Shown: positions 1-12,200, numbered from the stretch's first letter. The stretch: 64,000 nucleotides of DNA from Panicum virgatum (GCF_016808335.1 NC_053148.1:377001-441000); one strand, 5' to 3'. Made by a program: numbers and translations. The notes: generated from the letters alone by a model not told the origin.

Positions 1-39
1 CGGTCAGTAACCAAGAAGGATTGATTATTTTATACACAC

Positions 40-2217
40 CTGATTGACCGTGCCTGGTTCATCGAGAAAGTTTTGTCATACTCATCATTTGGGGGATCAG
101 GAAGAGGACCAGATGCTTTGCCCTTTGAATTTGAATATTGCAAAATTGCAACACCAGTAACTCTGGTCCAGAGGGATTCATTCACAAACCTAGCACTGGC
201 CACAATGTAATAATCACTGCTTGCATTTTGATCCATTGTAACCAAGAAAGAGTAAGACTGGCCCACATGGATGTCAAGATTTGTGAAATTCTGCTTCATT
301 GTGTATGAACCTTCTGTTTCAACAAGGGCCAGGTTGTGGTTCTGAATCCTGAAGTTCAAGCTTGTAGAGACACCCACATTATGGACACGGAATCGGTATG
401 TTTTTCCTGTTGAGGAGTAGAAGAAGCTATCAAAATACAGCAATGTAACAATAGTTAACCAAGCAAACATTACTTGGCCTCGTCAGAGAGAGAGATAATG
501 AACCATCACCTTCATTCATCGAATTTCCATGGAAAAACATGGTGTGCAATTTGGTGCTAATATTTAAAGACAGGTGATGCAACCATGGAGAGATGGCTTA
601 GTCTTTAGGGATTCAAAAAACATGGGAAGCAAAAGCAGAGAGATAAACTTTTCGGGATTTTTTTTTCTGTTAACAATAACATGGAGCTCAGTAGAACACA
701 TAAGTGACAGAACTCATGCAGGTTTAATGCAACAACCTATTATGATGATTGATGAAAGGGGGAAAAAAGAATCACCTGGCTCAACTTTGATAGTCTCGTA
801 CTCAATGCCATCCGGGACGAGGGAGTCATTGTACCTATATGGCCCCTTGCCATTCATCAACACACCGTCTGGCATCCCCAACTCCTTTCCATCATCAAGC
901 ATCTTCCTCAGGTGCTATAGGAAAAATGGTAATGACCATGAATACCCATGATTACTGGAAAAAATAATCAAGTGATGAAGCCTGCACAGTAAAGCAAGCA
1001 TGTGGTTTTCCACATACCGTGTGGTTCTTCTTGTACCAGTCCCCGATGAATAACGTGATGTCCCCATCTGGTGTGTCGAATGGGACCGAGATCACTGCAC
1101 GGTTGTTGACGGTGATACCTCCGAAACCCCCAGCGGCACGCTGCATACCAAGGGATGGAAAGTAGAAGAAGCTCCCAATCTGATCCTTGACTTGGAAATT
1201 GTAGGTCCAGTTCCAACCTGGCGGTATGGGGCAGGTTGTGCCGAGAACCCCATCCTGCCAGCAATTCTTGCGGTGCTGGATCCCATCCCTGATTGAAATA
1301 AGAGAGCAATTAATATGGCACGCGTTTGGGAGTCAAGAAAATGAAACAGGCCCACAATAGGCGTAAAGATGAAAATGCACAAGGGTGGTCACCATGTGAT
1401 GAGCAGTGGCTCATCCAAGCTGTTGAGCACATTGACGACGACATTGTAGTTGGTGGTGACATTCATGACAGGGCCAGGGAACTGCTTGTTGACTGCAATC
1501 ACCTGAAACAAGATACGAACAGGGAGGTTTACAGGCAAGCGCTAGCGAGGAGGGAGCACATTACATCGGGAAGCATATGCGACGAGGAGGGTGGGGCACA
1601 GGAGATCTGAACGAATAAGTGCCTAAGGAAGCGTGAGTAGTTGCTAAAGAAAAATACAAATCGAAGCTATCGCCTATCGAGGTAGGAATTCGCTTGAACC
1701 GGCCCGCCAAAGGGGTTCAACCGAGAGACCGTCCATGTCTGAACTCTTCACAGATTTATTTTTTAAAAGAAAAACAAAAAAAATCCTGTTTGCGCCAGTA
1801 CGTAGCAAAAGCAAGTGTTAATTCCTGACTGCAAGGAACGCATCCATGGAGGAGAAAGACGGCGTGGAAAATGGAATGCTGAAGGCAACTCTGAGGCAGG
1901 AGTCAGTGGAGATTCAGACATCCAAGAATGAATCTTTCCCCGTCCCTACAACCAGGGACGAGAATATACGAAATAAAACCGTAAGCTTTGTGCTGCCTGG
2001 GATGAGATGCGCCTCGTGCTTGTAGTACTAGGCAGGAGGGGAAAAACTGGAATGGGGGAGGGAGAGAGATGGGAAGCGAAGCGCCGACCTGCTGCGGGAC
2101 GCCGAGCGGGGAGGCAGCCATGTAGGTGACGTCCCAGTCGAAGAAGGCGAAGGGGTCGGCGGCGTGCGCGGCGGCGGCCAGGAAGGCGACGGCGAGGAGC
2201 GGCGCCAGGGCCGCCAT
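40..2217 (-). CDS. SKU5/SKS-type multicopper oxidase-like protein, 5' part (gene continues past the left edge)
   Basis: Five exons are joined on the minus strand: 2217-2089, 1502-1393, 1288-1018, 914-776 and 406-40. All have GT/AG borders and the frame is kept throughout (1016 nt, 338 residues plus 2 nt). The start is the ATG at 2217, followed by an Ala/Leu-rich signal peptide ending near AHAADP and the typical start of the mature protein (FFDWDVTY). Exons 2-3 give the first cupredoxin domain (QFPGPVMNVTTN, GWNWTY, QIGSFFYFPS, then GGFGGITVNNR). Exons 4-5 give the second (KTYRFRVHNVG, ASARFV, YSNSKG). Family members are secreted or GPI-anchored cell-wall/plasma-membrane proteins linked to directional growth, usually about 550-600 residues, so roughly the last 40% lies outside. 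The type-2/3 copper histidines of true oxidases are not obvious in the expected HWHG context, as in SKS proteins. Whether it is SKU5, SKS1 or another SKS cannot be told. Confidence 0.93.
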
Positions 2218-2460
2218 TGCTCTTGCAGCGTTGGCAATGGCTTGGGAGCTAGGGGGCGAAGAGGGAGACGGAGATCCCTCCCTCCTTTTTGGTCCCTGTG
2301 TGTACTCGGCTCCGGTGGGCTGGCTGGCTCTTAGCAGTGGGGCGGGGTGCTGCGTGCAGCGTGCTGGGGATGAAGGGAGAGGAGGGGAGGAGCAGGCGAG
2401 CAGCGCGTGCGTGACTAGTGTGAACAGGCAAGCAGGGGAGCGGGGAGGCCGGGAGGGTTT
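2218..2460 (-). promoter_or_regulatory. 5' leader/promoter-proximal region of the SKS-like gene
   Basis: GC-rich sequence directly upstream (minus strand) of the SKS-like ATG. It is bounded by a MITE starting at 2461. No clear TATA box was found in the stretch. It presumably holds the 5' UTR, but the transcription start cannot be read from sequence. Confidence 0.35.
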
Positions 2461-2730
2461 GGCTGTGTTTAGTTTCAAAAAAAAATGTGAAAAGTGTTTG
2501 TGAAAAGTATTATAGTATTTTTTATTTTTTGTTTGTAGGTGGTAAATATTGTCTTATCATAGGCTAACTAGGCTCAAAAGATTCGTCTCGCAACGTACAT
2601 CAAAACAATGCAATTAGTTTTTTTATTTATCTACATTTAGTATTCTACGCATGGATCATTTGTTATATTTAATATTTCGATGTGATTTCGATGTGATAGA
2701 AAATTTGAAAAAGTTGGCCAACTAAACGCC
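2461..2730. mobile_element. Tourist-like MITE
   Basis: A 270-bp AT-rich stretch between a GC-rich gene leader and GC-rich sequence. The left end reads GGCTGTGTTTAGTT and the right end AACTAAACGCC, imperfect inverted repeats of the GGC-TGTTTAGTT type common in grass PIF/Harbinger MITEs. The 3-bp flank TTT is found on both sides. There is no coding capacity. The position only about 240 bp upstream of the SKS ATG could affect its promoter, which is inference. Confidence 0.65.
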
Positions 2731-3399
2731 TTTTCTTTCCTTTCCTTTCCTTTCCGTTGGGTGGCGGCTGTGCCTGAGCCTGAGGTGGGGACAGTTCACA
2801 CCCAGCTGAGGGGCGGCGGGGGCCACAGACCGCACCACTAGGGGTAATATAGCTGTACTTGGGTTGTTGACTCGCTCAACTCGAGGGGAAACGGGGAAGG
2901 ATAATTTTGCTCCAGGACACTCTACAATGTCGATTTTTGCCACAGGACATTACTCAATTTTGCTTTTGCTGCTGGACACGTTTTAAGCATGCATCTTTGC
3001 CACTGGACACCGCAGCGATTATAATATTCATTTTGAGAAGAATGGAGGGAGAAAAGTTTCTAAATACCCAAATTACCCCTTGTTCATAACCCTAACCTGT
3101 AGAAACCCGTGTGCCCCCCGGCGCTTTCCGCCCGCGGGACCTCAAGGGGCGCCGCCACCCGATCCCCAGGAGCGCCGCCACCGATCCCCCCCCCGCGCGC
3201 TCGGCGACGCGGCCAGCAGGCGCGCGCTCGGTGGCGCCGCGACACAATCCGCAGGGGGCTCCGCCACCGGTCCCCACCCCCCTCCCGCGCGCGCTCGGGC
3301 GACGTGGCCGTGCAGCGTCGTGACGCCGCCGCTGCCAGCAGCAGGACCCGGCCTCGCGCGCGCTCGGCGACGCAAACGCCAACGCCGCCACCCGTCCGC

Positions 3400-3570
3400 A
3401 TCAGCCGACCCTAGCCCCATCCACACCAACAGGAGGTCCTCCCAGAAGCCTCCCGGCGCTCGATCTGCACCAACAGGACCCGGCCGCCCGGCGCTCGATC
3501 TGCACCAACAGGATCCGTCCGCCCGGCACTCAATCTGCACCATCAGGACCCGGCCACCTTCGTTCTCCCG
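3400..3570. repeat. Tandem ~36-bp GC-rich repeat in the MULE leader
   Basis: The motif GCTCGATCTGCACCAACAGG and its variants recur about four times at roughly 36-bp spacing (around 3423-3550), interleaved with CGGCC-rich spacers. It lies just upstream of the MULE coding exon, so it is probably leader or promoter repeat sequence. No function can be read from it. Confidence 0.6.
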
Positions 3571-3591
3571 CCATGAACTGAGCAAATCGTC

Positions 3592-4253
3592 ATGGATTTA
3601 CCCAAGAAACTCGACCTTTCATGGATTCCTGCAGGGTATGTCTTCAATCGACCAGTCATTTGCATTTTATGATTTAGGTTTAGGGATGAATGGTTATGGG
3701 TTAATTTAATTGTTTGTTTAATTTGCATTTACGAATGCGTAGGATGGATCGTAGCTCGGCTTGTCGAGTTGTGATTCAGGTTCCTGCGTATGTGAAGCAA
3801 CCTGTTGAAGAGTACCATGTCACTAGCAAAAACAGTATTATTGTAGACAAGGACACTACAAATTGGATTGATTTCTCAGCTAAGCTAGATGCAATGGTCA
3901 AGCACGGTGAGCAGCAGGAGTTGCATGTATCATTCTTGGATAAAACTTGCAATGAATATGTGCGGATTACTTCTGATGCTGCACTGCTTGAGGCATTTTC
4001 TCAGTACTGGGACATAAGGAGGCTACCATTACAAGTGATAGTTCATGACGTCGAACATCTTGAAGAGGTTCTTCCTTCTACTAACCTAGAGCCATCTTCC
4101 GCTCCTACTCATAAAGAACTAGACCTAAACAAGCCAGCATCTTGGGGAGAGGAAGATGAAATTGAGTATGTTGGGGTGGATGATGAGAAGGAGAAGTATA
4201 AGAACTTGTATGGCTTATCATGTATGGCTTTTGAACCTTATTATGGCTGCTAG
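3592..4253 (+). CDS. Truncated MULE transposase, N-terminal PB1-like module only (184 aa)
   Basis: Two exons, 3592-3635 and 3743-4253, join in frame across a GT-AG intron (555 nt with stop). The first exon encodes MDLPKKLDLSWIPAG. The second opens with MDRSSACRVVIQVP and has a PB1-like fold signature around NWIDFSAKLDAMV, RITSDAALLEAF and LPLQVIVHD, followed by an acidic tail (GEEDEIEYVGVDDE). Plant MuDR-type transposases carry such a module before the DNA-binding, DDE catalytic and SWIM zinc-finger regions. All of those are missing, and the frame closes at 4253 in what looks like 3' UTR. The product cannot catalyse transposition alone; whether it is expressed is unknown. The family call rests on motif recognition plus the MULE termini around it. 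Confidence 0.68.
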
Positions 4254-4821
4254 CATGTATGGACTTTTAGCCTTGCAATGCCTCCTAAATGTATCAATAT
4301 TAGCCCTGTAATGGCTCTGAACATGTATGAATTATGAAACTATTAATGGCTATCAACGTTTAAGATTTGTTTCTTTTGTGAAATATGAATGTGAGCATTT
4401 TAGGCATGTTTAATCATTATTTTATTATGTCTTGTAGGAAAGATGCATACTTGAAAGAGTGTCCTGTGGAAAAGCCAACATTGTAGAGTGTCTAGGAGTA
4501 AAATTACCTTCGCTTGTGAGCAGCCTACCATTGCAGGGGTATTTTGGTCAGATTACTTATTTTCTCTATCCTCTCAACCAGGAAATGAATATTATAATGA
4601 CTGTAGTGTCCAGTACCAAAGATACACACTTAAAGAGTGTCCAGCAGCAAAGGCAAGATTAAGTAATGTCATGTGCCAAAAATCAACATTGTAGAGTGTC
4701 CAGGAGCAAAATTACCTAACGGGGAATGGATTGGATGGAAATGGATTCGAGGTAGACGACGACAGGCCCAGCCCCAGCCCCAGCCCCAGCGAGCGATCAC
4801 ATGGCCATGGCTATCGACTTA

Positions 4822-5148
4822 GAGCAAGGGCAATAAAAGGAGCTTTAAGTCTCTTCTATGTCATCAAGAGACGTTTTTTAGAGACATATGCTACAATAAT
4901 TTGTCTTTTAGATTGTCTCTTGTAGGATATAAGAATATTAAATTCATACATATAAAAACAATAAAAACTCATGAAATGCATGCACAAGAGACATGTTGGG
5001 CTCCAAAATTAACTCTTGTGCTTTGTTTCTCGTACTGGAGGCGTCTCTTAGGTAAGAGTCCATGACACTCTCTCACCTTATTTCTCTCTCATCCACGTAG
5101 GATTGTTGTTGACATGGACAGACTAATAAACTCTTATTGTACCTGCTC
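4822..5148. mobile_element. MITE-like element
   Basis: A 327-bp non-coding AT-rich segment has imperfect inverted ends: left GAGCAAGGGCAATAA and right TTATTGTACCTGCTC. It has an internal palindromic tendency (AAGAGAC near the left, GTCTCTT near the right). The flanks are TTA on the left and TCA on the right, so a clean duplication is not seen and the superfamily is uncertain. Confidence 0.5.
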
Positions 5149-5550
5149 TCAATGCAATCTACTCCTATGAGTATGACCAATTGACCATGACTGTATGGCC
5201 ATGGCTATTAAGTCTCAAGTCTAGAAAGTCTCAAGGGGGTCCTCGTCCTGTCGTCCAATGTCCATTGCGTTGCCTTTTTTTTTTCTGTTCACCAATCACC
5301 ATGGCATGAGAAGGAAGAGATTTGATATGATGATGCTCTACCCAAGACGTACTACAGTTTTTATTAATTGGGCAGGGCAGCATTCCTTGCGTATACTCGG
5401 GGGGCGACCGGGACCGGGCAGGGCAGCAACCAACTCCGAATCGGCCGCCACATTTTTGGGTCCAATGTTTCTTGCTTTGCATTGCTCCGGATCTTCAGGG
5501 ATGCAAACCAAACCCCCGGGGCCGCAATGCAAAGCCAATACTACTTACTG
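5149..5550. other. Intergenic sequence, no gene seen
   Basis: Mixed composition with a short GC-rich patch near 5395-5450. Open frames on both strands are short and overlap each other without recognisable domains or codon bias. I see nothing to annotate. Confidence 0.5.
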
Positions 5551-5718
5551 TATGTGCCTTTCTTCTCCTCTTATACTTCATCTAGATATGTGCCTTTCTT
5601 CTCCTCTTGTACGTCCTTTTAGAATTATAGTAAAGTACTCCCTTATACTTCCTCTAGATACGTGCCTTTCTTCTCCTCTCGTACGTGCTTTATAATTTTA
5701 GAATTATAGTAAAGTATA
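5551..5718. repeat. Tandem ~73-bp repeat, two full copies plus a partial one
   Basis: The unit contains TGTGCCTTTCTTCTCCTC followed by GTACGT and AGAATTATAGTAAAGTA. Full copies lie at about 5571-5642 and 5643-5717, with a partial copy at 5551-5570. Copies differ by a few substitutions and a small indel, which indicates an old local duplication. Confidence 0.7.
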
Positions 5719-5722
5719 AGTA

Positions 5723-5856
5723 CTCACTTTGTTTCAATTCAAATTGTAGATTATTTTAATAAATATATATAATTTTTTGCTACGTATCTATACATACTGT
5801 ATCTCTAAATGCATAGTAAAAGTTCTAAAATAATCTATAATTTGAAATGGTCCAAG
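5723..5856. mobile_element. Degenerate Stowaway-like MITE
   Basis: The left end CTCACTTTGTTTCAA resembles the Stowaway consensus start. The right end contains CTATAATTTGAAATGG, complementary to the left subterminal AATTGTAG region. It is AT-rich and about 130 bp. The target dinucleotide is not clear, so boundaries are approximate. Confidence 0.45.
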
Positions 5857-6440
5857 GTTCACCCCCTCGTGTACGTGTTATCCCCATGTGCACCACGACT
5901 CAATCCTAAGGGCCGCTCCTCATGCTGCAATGCAATTGCATTCAGTACGTGCAAATGCTACATTCACTCATTCACCAACAGCACTGCATTTGCATTGCAT
6001 CCCAGCATGTGGATGGGTGAGGTACCATATATGATCATCCAACACCACGGATGATCTCGCTCACCGTACGCATCGATCAACAGGAATTCAGGATCGGATC
6101 GGATACTGTAGTATACTACTAACTAGTAGTACATGTCATTCACTCTTTTCGTTTGATTTGTCAGCCAACCAGACAGCGGTATTGTTCTATTAGACTAAAT
6201 CAGCACCAGCCACTAGCTACCAGCCAGTCAGTAGTACTGTTCGCTCATAACAAATCAGCACCAGCCACCAGCCACAGCCAAACGAACACAGCGATTGTCA
6301 TTGCCATCCAATACCTAGCTCCATCATATGCGTTCATGTGTCGTCTCAACTAATTTTCCTTTCCACATTATACTATATTACTCTCTATAGGAGTATACTT
6401 GTTACTTATATTATACAGGCAGACAAATTTATAGTACTTA
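5857..6440. other. Intergenic sequence with MITE remnants, no gene seen
   Basis: It contains the repeated words CAGCACCAGCCAC (near 6200 and 6255) within a diverged palindromic stretch at about 6150-6290 that looks like an old MITE remnant. The open frames are short and unconvincing. Confidence 0.4.
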
Positions 6441-7304
6441 GGCCAGTTTCAATAGTAGTTTCATATATTAAATTTTATACTATATCATCAATTTTTGCTA
6501 AGAAAAAAGTCTACATAACCCCCCTCACCTTTGGAGGGTTGTCTACTTCACCCCCTCACCTTCAAAACCGGTTATTTAACCCCCTCAACTTTGCAAAACC
6601 GGACAAATAACCCCCCCAAGTGGTTTTGAGCGGTGGTTTTGCTACAGTAACGCGGTTTTATCTTTTTCTTTTATTATTTATTTTCGCTGAATCTTTGAAA
6701 AATCATAGTAAATCGTAGAAAATCAAATGAGTATGAAAATTTTCAATCGTAGAAAAATTTCACTACAATTGGACCATAGAAGCTGCAGATATGAATTATT
6801 TCATTTAATTATAAAAAAGCATAGATCTAAATCTATGATAAAAATTTTATACTAAAGAATACCATATTATATGTTCATTATGTAGATCTAATCATGTGGA
6901 GTCCAACAAAATTGGATTTTCCATTTTTTGATTTTCTATGATTTTTCAAAGATTCAGCGAAAATAAATAATAAAAGAAAAAGATAAAACCGCGTTACTGT
7001 AGCAAAACCACCGTCCAAAACCACTTGGGGGGTTATTTGTCCGGTTTTGCAAAGTTGAGGGGGTTAAATAACCGGTTTTGAAGGTGAGGGGGTGAAGTAG
7101 ACAACCCTCCAAAGATGAGGGGGTTATGTAGACTTTTTCCTTTTGCTAATATGACAGGACCATTATGATGAGAGAGAAAGGGGATTTCCATATTTGTGAA
7201 AGAAGTTTCGTCCCATAAAACACAATTAACACAATTATTTAGTTTTCAGCCTAGATAAATATAGAATGAAACCATACGGTAAGTATGGCTTTACAATGGC
7301 TGCC
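6441..7304. mobile_element. Degenerate MITE split by a younger Mutator MITE
   Basis: The left half starts GGCCAGTTTCAATAGTAGTT right after a TTA. The right half (7141-7304) carries ATGAAACCATACGGTA and ends in a diverged CAATGGCTGCC. This suits a GGCCAGTYTCAAT-type grass MITE interrupted by the element at 6502-7140. The right border is approximate. Confidence 0.5.
6502..7140. mobile_element. Foldback Mutator-type MITE, 639 bp
   Basis: A perfect 9-bp duplication, TTTTGCTAA, flanks it at 6493-6501 and 7141-7149. The arms are long inverted repeats (about 200 bp or more): the left arm from AAAAAAGTCTACATAACCCC through AAAACCGGTTATTTAACCCC and on to GCGGTTTTATC, mirrored on the right. The AT-rich centre is non-coding. 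The arms are highly similar, so a transcript would fold into a long hairpin. Confidence 0.9.
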
Positions 7305-8700
7305 AATGCCGCAAGACAAGTAACATAACTTTGGAGACCTAGCTATCTACCTCGGGCCTATTCTATGCTTACCTCTGCTTGCTTTGTGTGCTTGCTGTGG
7401 TGGGCCTGAAGGAGGGTCCATGAACCCTGAACTTGGCCCAAACCAAACTACGGAATTCTAATTCCACACGCGAGCGTGAGGAAGCATACGAGCGCTCGAT
7501 TTCCGGCCGGGTGACTCGTACTCCTGCGTGTGTCCCGACGATGATTTTTAGTATTTTTCATTCTTTTTTTTTTCACGAATCCACGTAACACTAACAGCGC
7601 TGCTATGCTGTGTGCCGTGCGGCAGCTGCGACCATGCGTCGCAACCACGACATCTTGGACGTGGGTGCCGGCGTATTCCGGGCAGCATGTTTCTATCTTT
7701 TTTATTTAAAATTTTCTATCTTAAAACTTTTGCTTGTAACATTTTATTATAATATCTTTACCCAAATATTTATGCACAATTTACTAATCTAAATTTTTTA
7801 TCGTACAAATTATACATATAACTTTTGTGTCACATATTTTATGCACATAAGTTTTTGCTTTTTATACACAACTTATGAATTTAAATTATGTTGTTATACA
7901 TATATATTGTATATCAGTTAGTATATAATTTTTGTTGTATAACTTTTTATAATATTTTAATTCATATATATTTTGCATATGGTTTATATTTATATAAGTT
8001 TGTGTTACATATAATTTTTTTATATTGAATGATGAAAGAGAATGAGGATGGCGGTGTTTACCCGTGGTCTCAGTGGACTGCGGGCGGAGGACTTCTTTGC
8101 GCTGCTGCACGAGGACTCCTTGCGCTGCAGCACGAGGAGCAGTGTGCGGAGGGGTGAAGGAGAAAAAAAAAGACTGGAAAAAGAAAGGTGGGAGTCGGAC
8201 AGTGGGAGTGGCAGGGGCTGTCTGATCGATTGCTAGCAACCGAACTAGCGCGCGCTAATTAGAAAATCCCACCAAACTAGCTCAAATATCACCTGGCTCC
8301 CCACCTTTGCACAGCTAGCTGCCTGTTCATGGGCATGGCCCACAGATTTCTTAACCTTCCTTGCTCGAGGCTGGTGTGGTCTTGGTGTCCAGCAGCGCAT
8401 TGCACCGTCCGTCCCATTGCCATTGGCACCATTGAGCAGAGCCGGGTCGTACAAGAGAAGGTCTTGGCCTGATCGATCTCCATTTGCCAAGAATAGGAAG
8501 GACTTTCGGATGGATCGAGGCGCGATGGAAGAGGAAGATGAGGGACACGGAGACGGAGAGGATCGAGTGAGGGACCTCAGCTCAACCGACCATCATCCAT
8601 GTGGATCGGTAGCAAGACCGGCCGAGAGGGAAGAGCGGAGGAGACGCACTTGTTGGGGGCCGGGGGAATCCTAGCCTAGCCTAGCCTAGGATAGGACGGA
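7305..8700. other. Long AT-rich intergenic stretch upstream of the RhoGAP gene
   Basis: The stretch at 7690-8035 is almost pure A/T. The flanks, 7440-7680 and 8040-8700, are more GC-rich with short unrelated frames. A CCTAG repeat occurs at about 8671-8690. It probably includes promoter sequence of the RhoGAP gene. No protein-coding gene is supported. Confidence 0.45.
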
Positions 8701-8749
8701 GATTTTTTTTTTCTGATCGATCGATCTCGCCCCCTCTCCTGCCGCAGCA

Positions 8750-9274
8750 TCTGAATCTATCGCCGGCCACTCGCGTCCTGTGCGACCATGACGCGCTGAC
8801 GATCGACAACCTGCAGCTGTTCGATCCTTCAGGTAATTAAATTAATTAGCATCATCCGCATTATTGCCCTCCTCCCCACCACCCTCTAGCCGATTGCGAT
8901 CTGGACGCAATCACAGTCACGTCTTGCTTGCAGATTAAAATTGTAACGCGCATCCAGCTATTTTGGAAAATCACCGCGTATGTAATTTGGTGTTTCAGAT
9001 CACTTTTTGATAACATGCATGCATGGTTACCTGTCCCATTTAAATTTTGTACCTGGACCCTGGAGCACAAAATAAAGCTCATGCCTTTTTCTTTTTTTCT
9101 TTTTTTTGAAACCAACAGAAATTAAAGCTCATGGCTTTTATGGGCACTAACATTGTACACTGCATGCATGCATCTGTCAATAGGGAACAAGAACGGCGGC
9201 GGCACATACATTGTTGCCAGGGCACAAATTGTCCTGAGGTTCTTCGGAACCCAGAGATTTAGATCAGGCACACA
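8750..9274 (+). promoter_or_regulatory. Probable 5' UTR of the RhoGAP gene with a 3-codon upstream ORF
   Basis: A GC-rich segment ends at 8832 in CAG followed by the good donor GTAATT. A second segment, from about 9182, leads into the ATG at 9275. This looks like a leader split by one intron. An upstream ATG near 8787 opens the tiny frame ATG-ACG-CGC-TGA. Extent and splicing are inferred from signals only; a transcript would settle them. Confidence 0.45.
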
Positions 9275-12200
9275 ATGTCAGCTTCTGAGTTCAGGATTCC
9301 GTACCAGCAGGTAAGCGGCTCGTATATATGTTTTAACAAGAATTTTCAGCTTTCGTGCTGGAGTTTGCTTATCACTGTATATATCTAAGAATCTCTCTGC
9401 TGTATTATTCAACTACTTACCTTTAGTGGAGTAAATGAGTAATAATGGGATATGACAGTTCTGAGTTTAGTAGCAATCCCATTACATATATATGCTCATC
9501 TCAGATAACATTTTAGTGAAGAATCATTCAGATTTAAGAGAGTAAATTTAGTTAAAGCGTTGAGAATGTGTTCCATGATGCATATCTAAATATGGAAGAT
9601 ATGCTGAAAGATCAAAAGCTCTTATCTCAATATATATGCCTTGAATTGTGGAAAAAAAACTGTCAATCTAAATGCATGCCCCTCTTCTCTCTCTTTTTAC
9701 TAAAGCCAAGCTCACTAATAAATCACAGTTTAATCGTTCAACTGTGTCACTGTGCTACATGTTCACTCCACTTTGTTTCATTTTGTGATAGGTTTCTTCT
9801 TCACAGCCTGCTGAGACTGCAAATCAGTTCAAGACCTGCCGTTGTGGGGAGGGAGACACATCTGAAACTGGTGACAGCCCGCCAACTTCTTGTCCTAGTT
9901 GCCAGGTTTGTGAGATATCCTCATACCTAATTGACCTAAAGGCTTTGTGCTGCAGCAAATAAATAAAACAAAGAAAATAAACAACCTTTTCAATGCTGTA
10001 GTGTCTCCTAAAATTGGTACGCTGCTCGATACGTTGTTGGGTACTTAGCTTTATGGGCTGACTTTATACAATCCGTTGTTTCACAAGCTGCCATTGCTAT
10101 GCAGAGCTGGCGCTGATGCTTATCTGCAACTTGGCTGTGCCTCAGCGTATGGTCAAAATGAAAGTTGTTTGAAACGCAATTTAGAGTTACAAACTATACT
10201 ATTATTTAGGTCATGATAAATAGTAAACTTAAAAGAATGTGCCTTGTTATTTTGTCCATATCTTTGTAGGAGAATTTTCAAGGCCAATGACAATTACTAT
10301 TTTAGTGCAGATCCTTAAGAGTGGGCATTTACTACTTTCATCAAAAGGTACGGTTTCCTTCAAATATGTATGATAAGGCATTGTAGGAAAGTAGGATGCG
10401 TATAATGCGGTCGATGTATTGCTTGAGCCCCTTGGGCTGATTATATAGGAGTACATGGCTTGGAGGGCAACTAGCCTCTCCTAGGGATAAGGAAAGTTAT
10501 CCCGGGATTACAATCAATCCTAAACTAACCATATCCGGAGTTGCCTAATATACTCTAACAGGCATAATTTTGTGTTCTCCTTTCTCTCCTCTAATATCTT
10601 AAATAGCTTGCCATCACTTTTTTAGTGCCTAACGTTGACAGTTTGTTTAAGTTTTTCTGCCCTACTTAGTAACATTTTATATCTGATCACCTTTAATTTT
10701 GAGTTAAAATATTACATATTAAATCTGCTATATACAGGAATTGGATGGACATCATGGAAAAAGCGCTGGTTTGTTCTTACAAGGGCATCGTTAGTGTTCT
10801 TCAGAAGCGACCCTGTAAGATATATTGTGCCCATATATTGCACTATTTCCTTGGATGTTGTTCCTTTTTCTTTATGTTATACTGTTGGATACCTGTACCT
10901 TTTTGTGTTTATTTACATCATTATTCATACGTCTGCTCTCTGTGATATCCTATTCATATGTTTGAGGTAGAATCAATTTTCTTGCAATGAAAAACACTAA
11001 AGAAACTTTAGCAGTGCTAATTCGCTTCTCATGTGGAGATCCAAGTCTCCTAGTAGATACAGTCCCAAATCACTATAAAAATATAAACCTGCACTTTGTC
11101 AATGAGAATGTACTGCCTCAAGTCTTATTTATGTTACCTTGTTAGTCACTACTTATGATGACTGGAGTTGTTGTATCTGCTAGACCGACTGAGTTCTGTT
11201 TTTACTGGGTCCTCTGGATACAGTAATACCATGATCATCTATTAAAATCTACATGCAGAGCTACTTGTGATAATAGCATTTTATTGCTCAGATACCTCTA
11301 TAAATATCAAATTAACATGACTCTGCTGTGTCTAGATCAGAATGCAATTAACATTCCCTACAAATTTTACGAGGGGAAACATTCTGGTGGGACTAGTGGT
11401 GAAGTGTGATAAATTTTTATCCTACTAGTCGTATACCAAAAGTTGCACGAAATAGTTTTCAAAAAAAGTTGCACGAAACAAAAGTTAAGGCTACTTTTGA
11501 ATGTCACTGAGACAGTTTTCGGTTTTCCTAAAGCACAGACATGATTAAAGTATGATTGCTAAAGCTTGTATTTCTGTGATTATTTTTCAAGTTTGGTTTC
11601 TTAACATACAAAACAAAGCACATTTTAAGGAAAAAATTAAGCTGATCTGCTTAGGTGGGCACACCGTGGTTACTCCTAATAATGTGCTTTAATTTCAGAA
11701 TGTGCCCCCTCCAAGAGGAGCTGAACCAATTGTCACACTTGGTGGAATCGACTTGAATAGCTCCGGAAGGTATGCATCGAAAGCCAAGACTTCAACAAAG
11801 GGTTGATGATTCTTCAACACTAACTGATAAGTTTATAATCTTGTGGAATGCTCAAGTGTTGTCGTCAAAGAAGAAAGGAAACTTCTGACAGTATTATTTC
11901 CTGATGGCCGTGATGGACGGACTTTCACTCTGAAGGTTAGTTGTCCACTTCATACAGTTTCCAGCATATCACTTTTGGTGTTCCATGTGGGGTTGGTTGT
12001 GTGTGCAGTTTGCACAACTGACTGTGGCTGGCAGTGATTGGTGAAGCAGTAGCAGTAATGGTTAGATTGAGGGGGCAGCCATGCTAGCTGCAGTTCGGTA
12101 GTCCCATAGGGGCTTGCAGGGTTCTGCCCTGTGTTTACAAAGTGGCCCATTTTTTATCCATTATGCAGGTATCATATTATGAATTGATGGTATGAATTTT

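Larger units (their letters stand above)
2899..4717 (+). mobile_element. Mutator-like element (MULE), 1819 bp, non-autonomous
   Basis: A perfect 9-bp duplication, AACGGGGAA, flanks the element at 2890-2898 and 4718-4726, which is diagnostic of Mutator-type insertion. The terminal inverted repeats share TAATTTTGCTCC and GGACACTCTACAATG, with one base of difference between those two blocks. More motifs of the form GGACAC recur in both subterminal regions (2940-3012 and 4440-4660). The interior has a GC-rich leader at about 3100-3590 and a two-exon coding region for an N-terminal transposase piece. No catalytic transposase domain is present, so it must depend on another element for movement. Confidence 0.9.

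Noticed and set aside
4459..4694. Short overlapping frames near the MULE right end
   Set aside because: They consist of the terminal inverted repeat (GGACAC motifs) and have no protein similarity.
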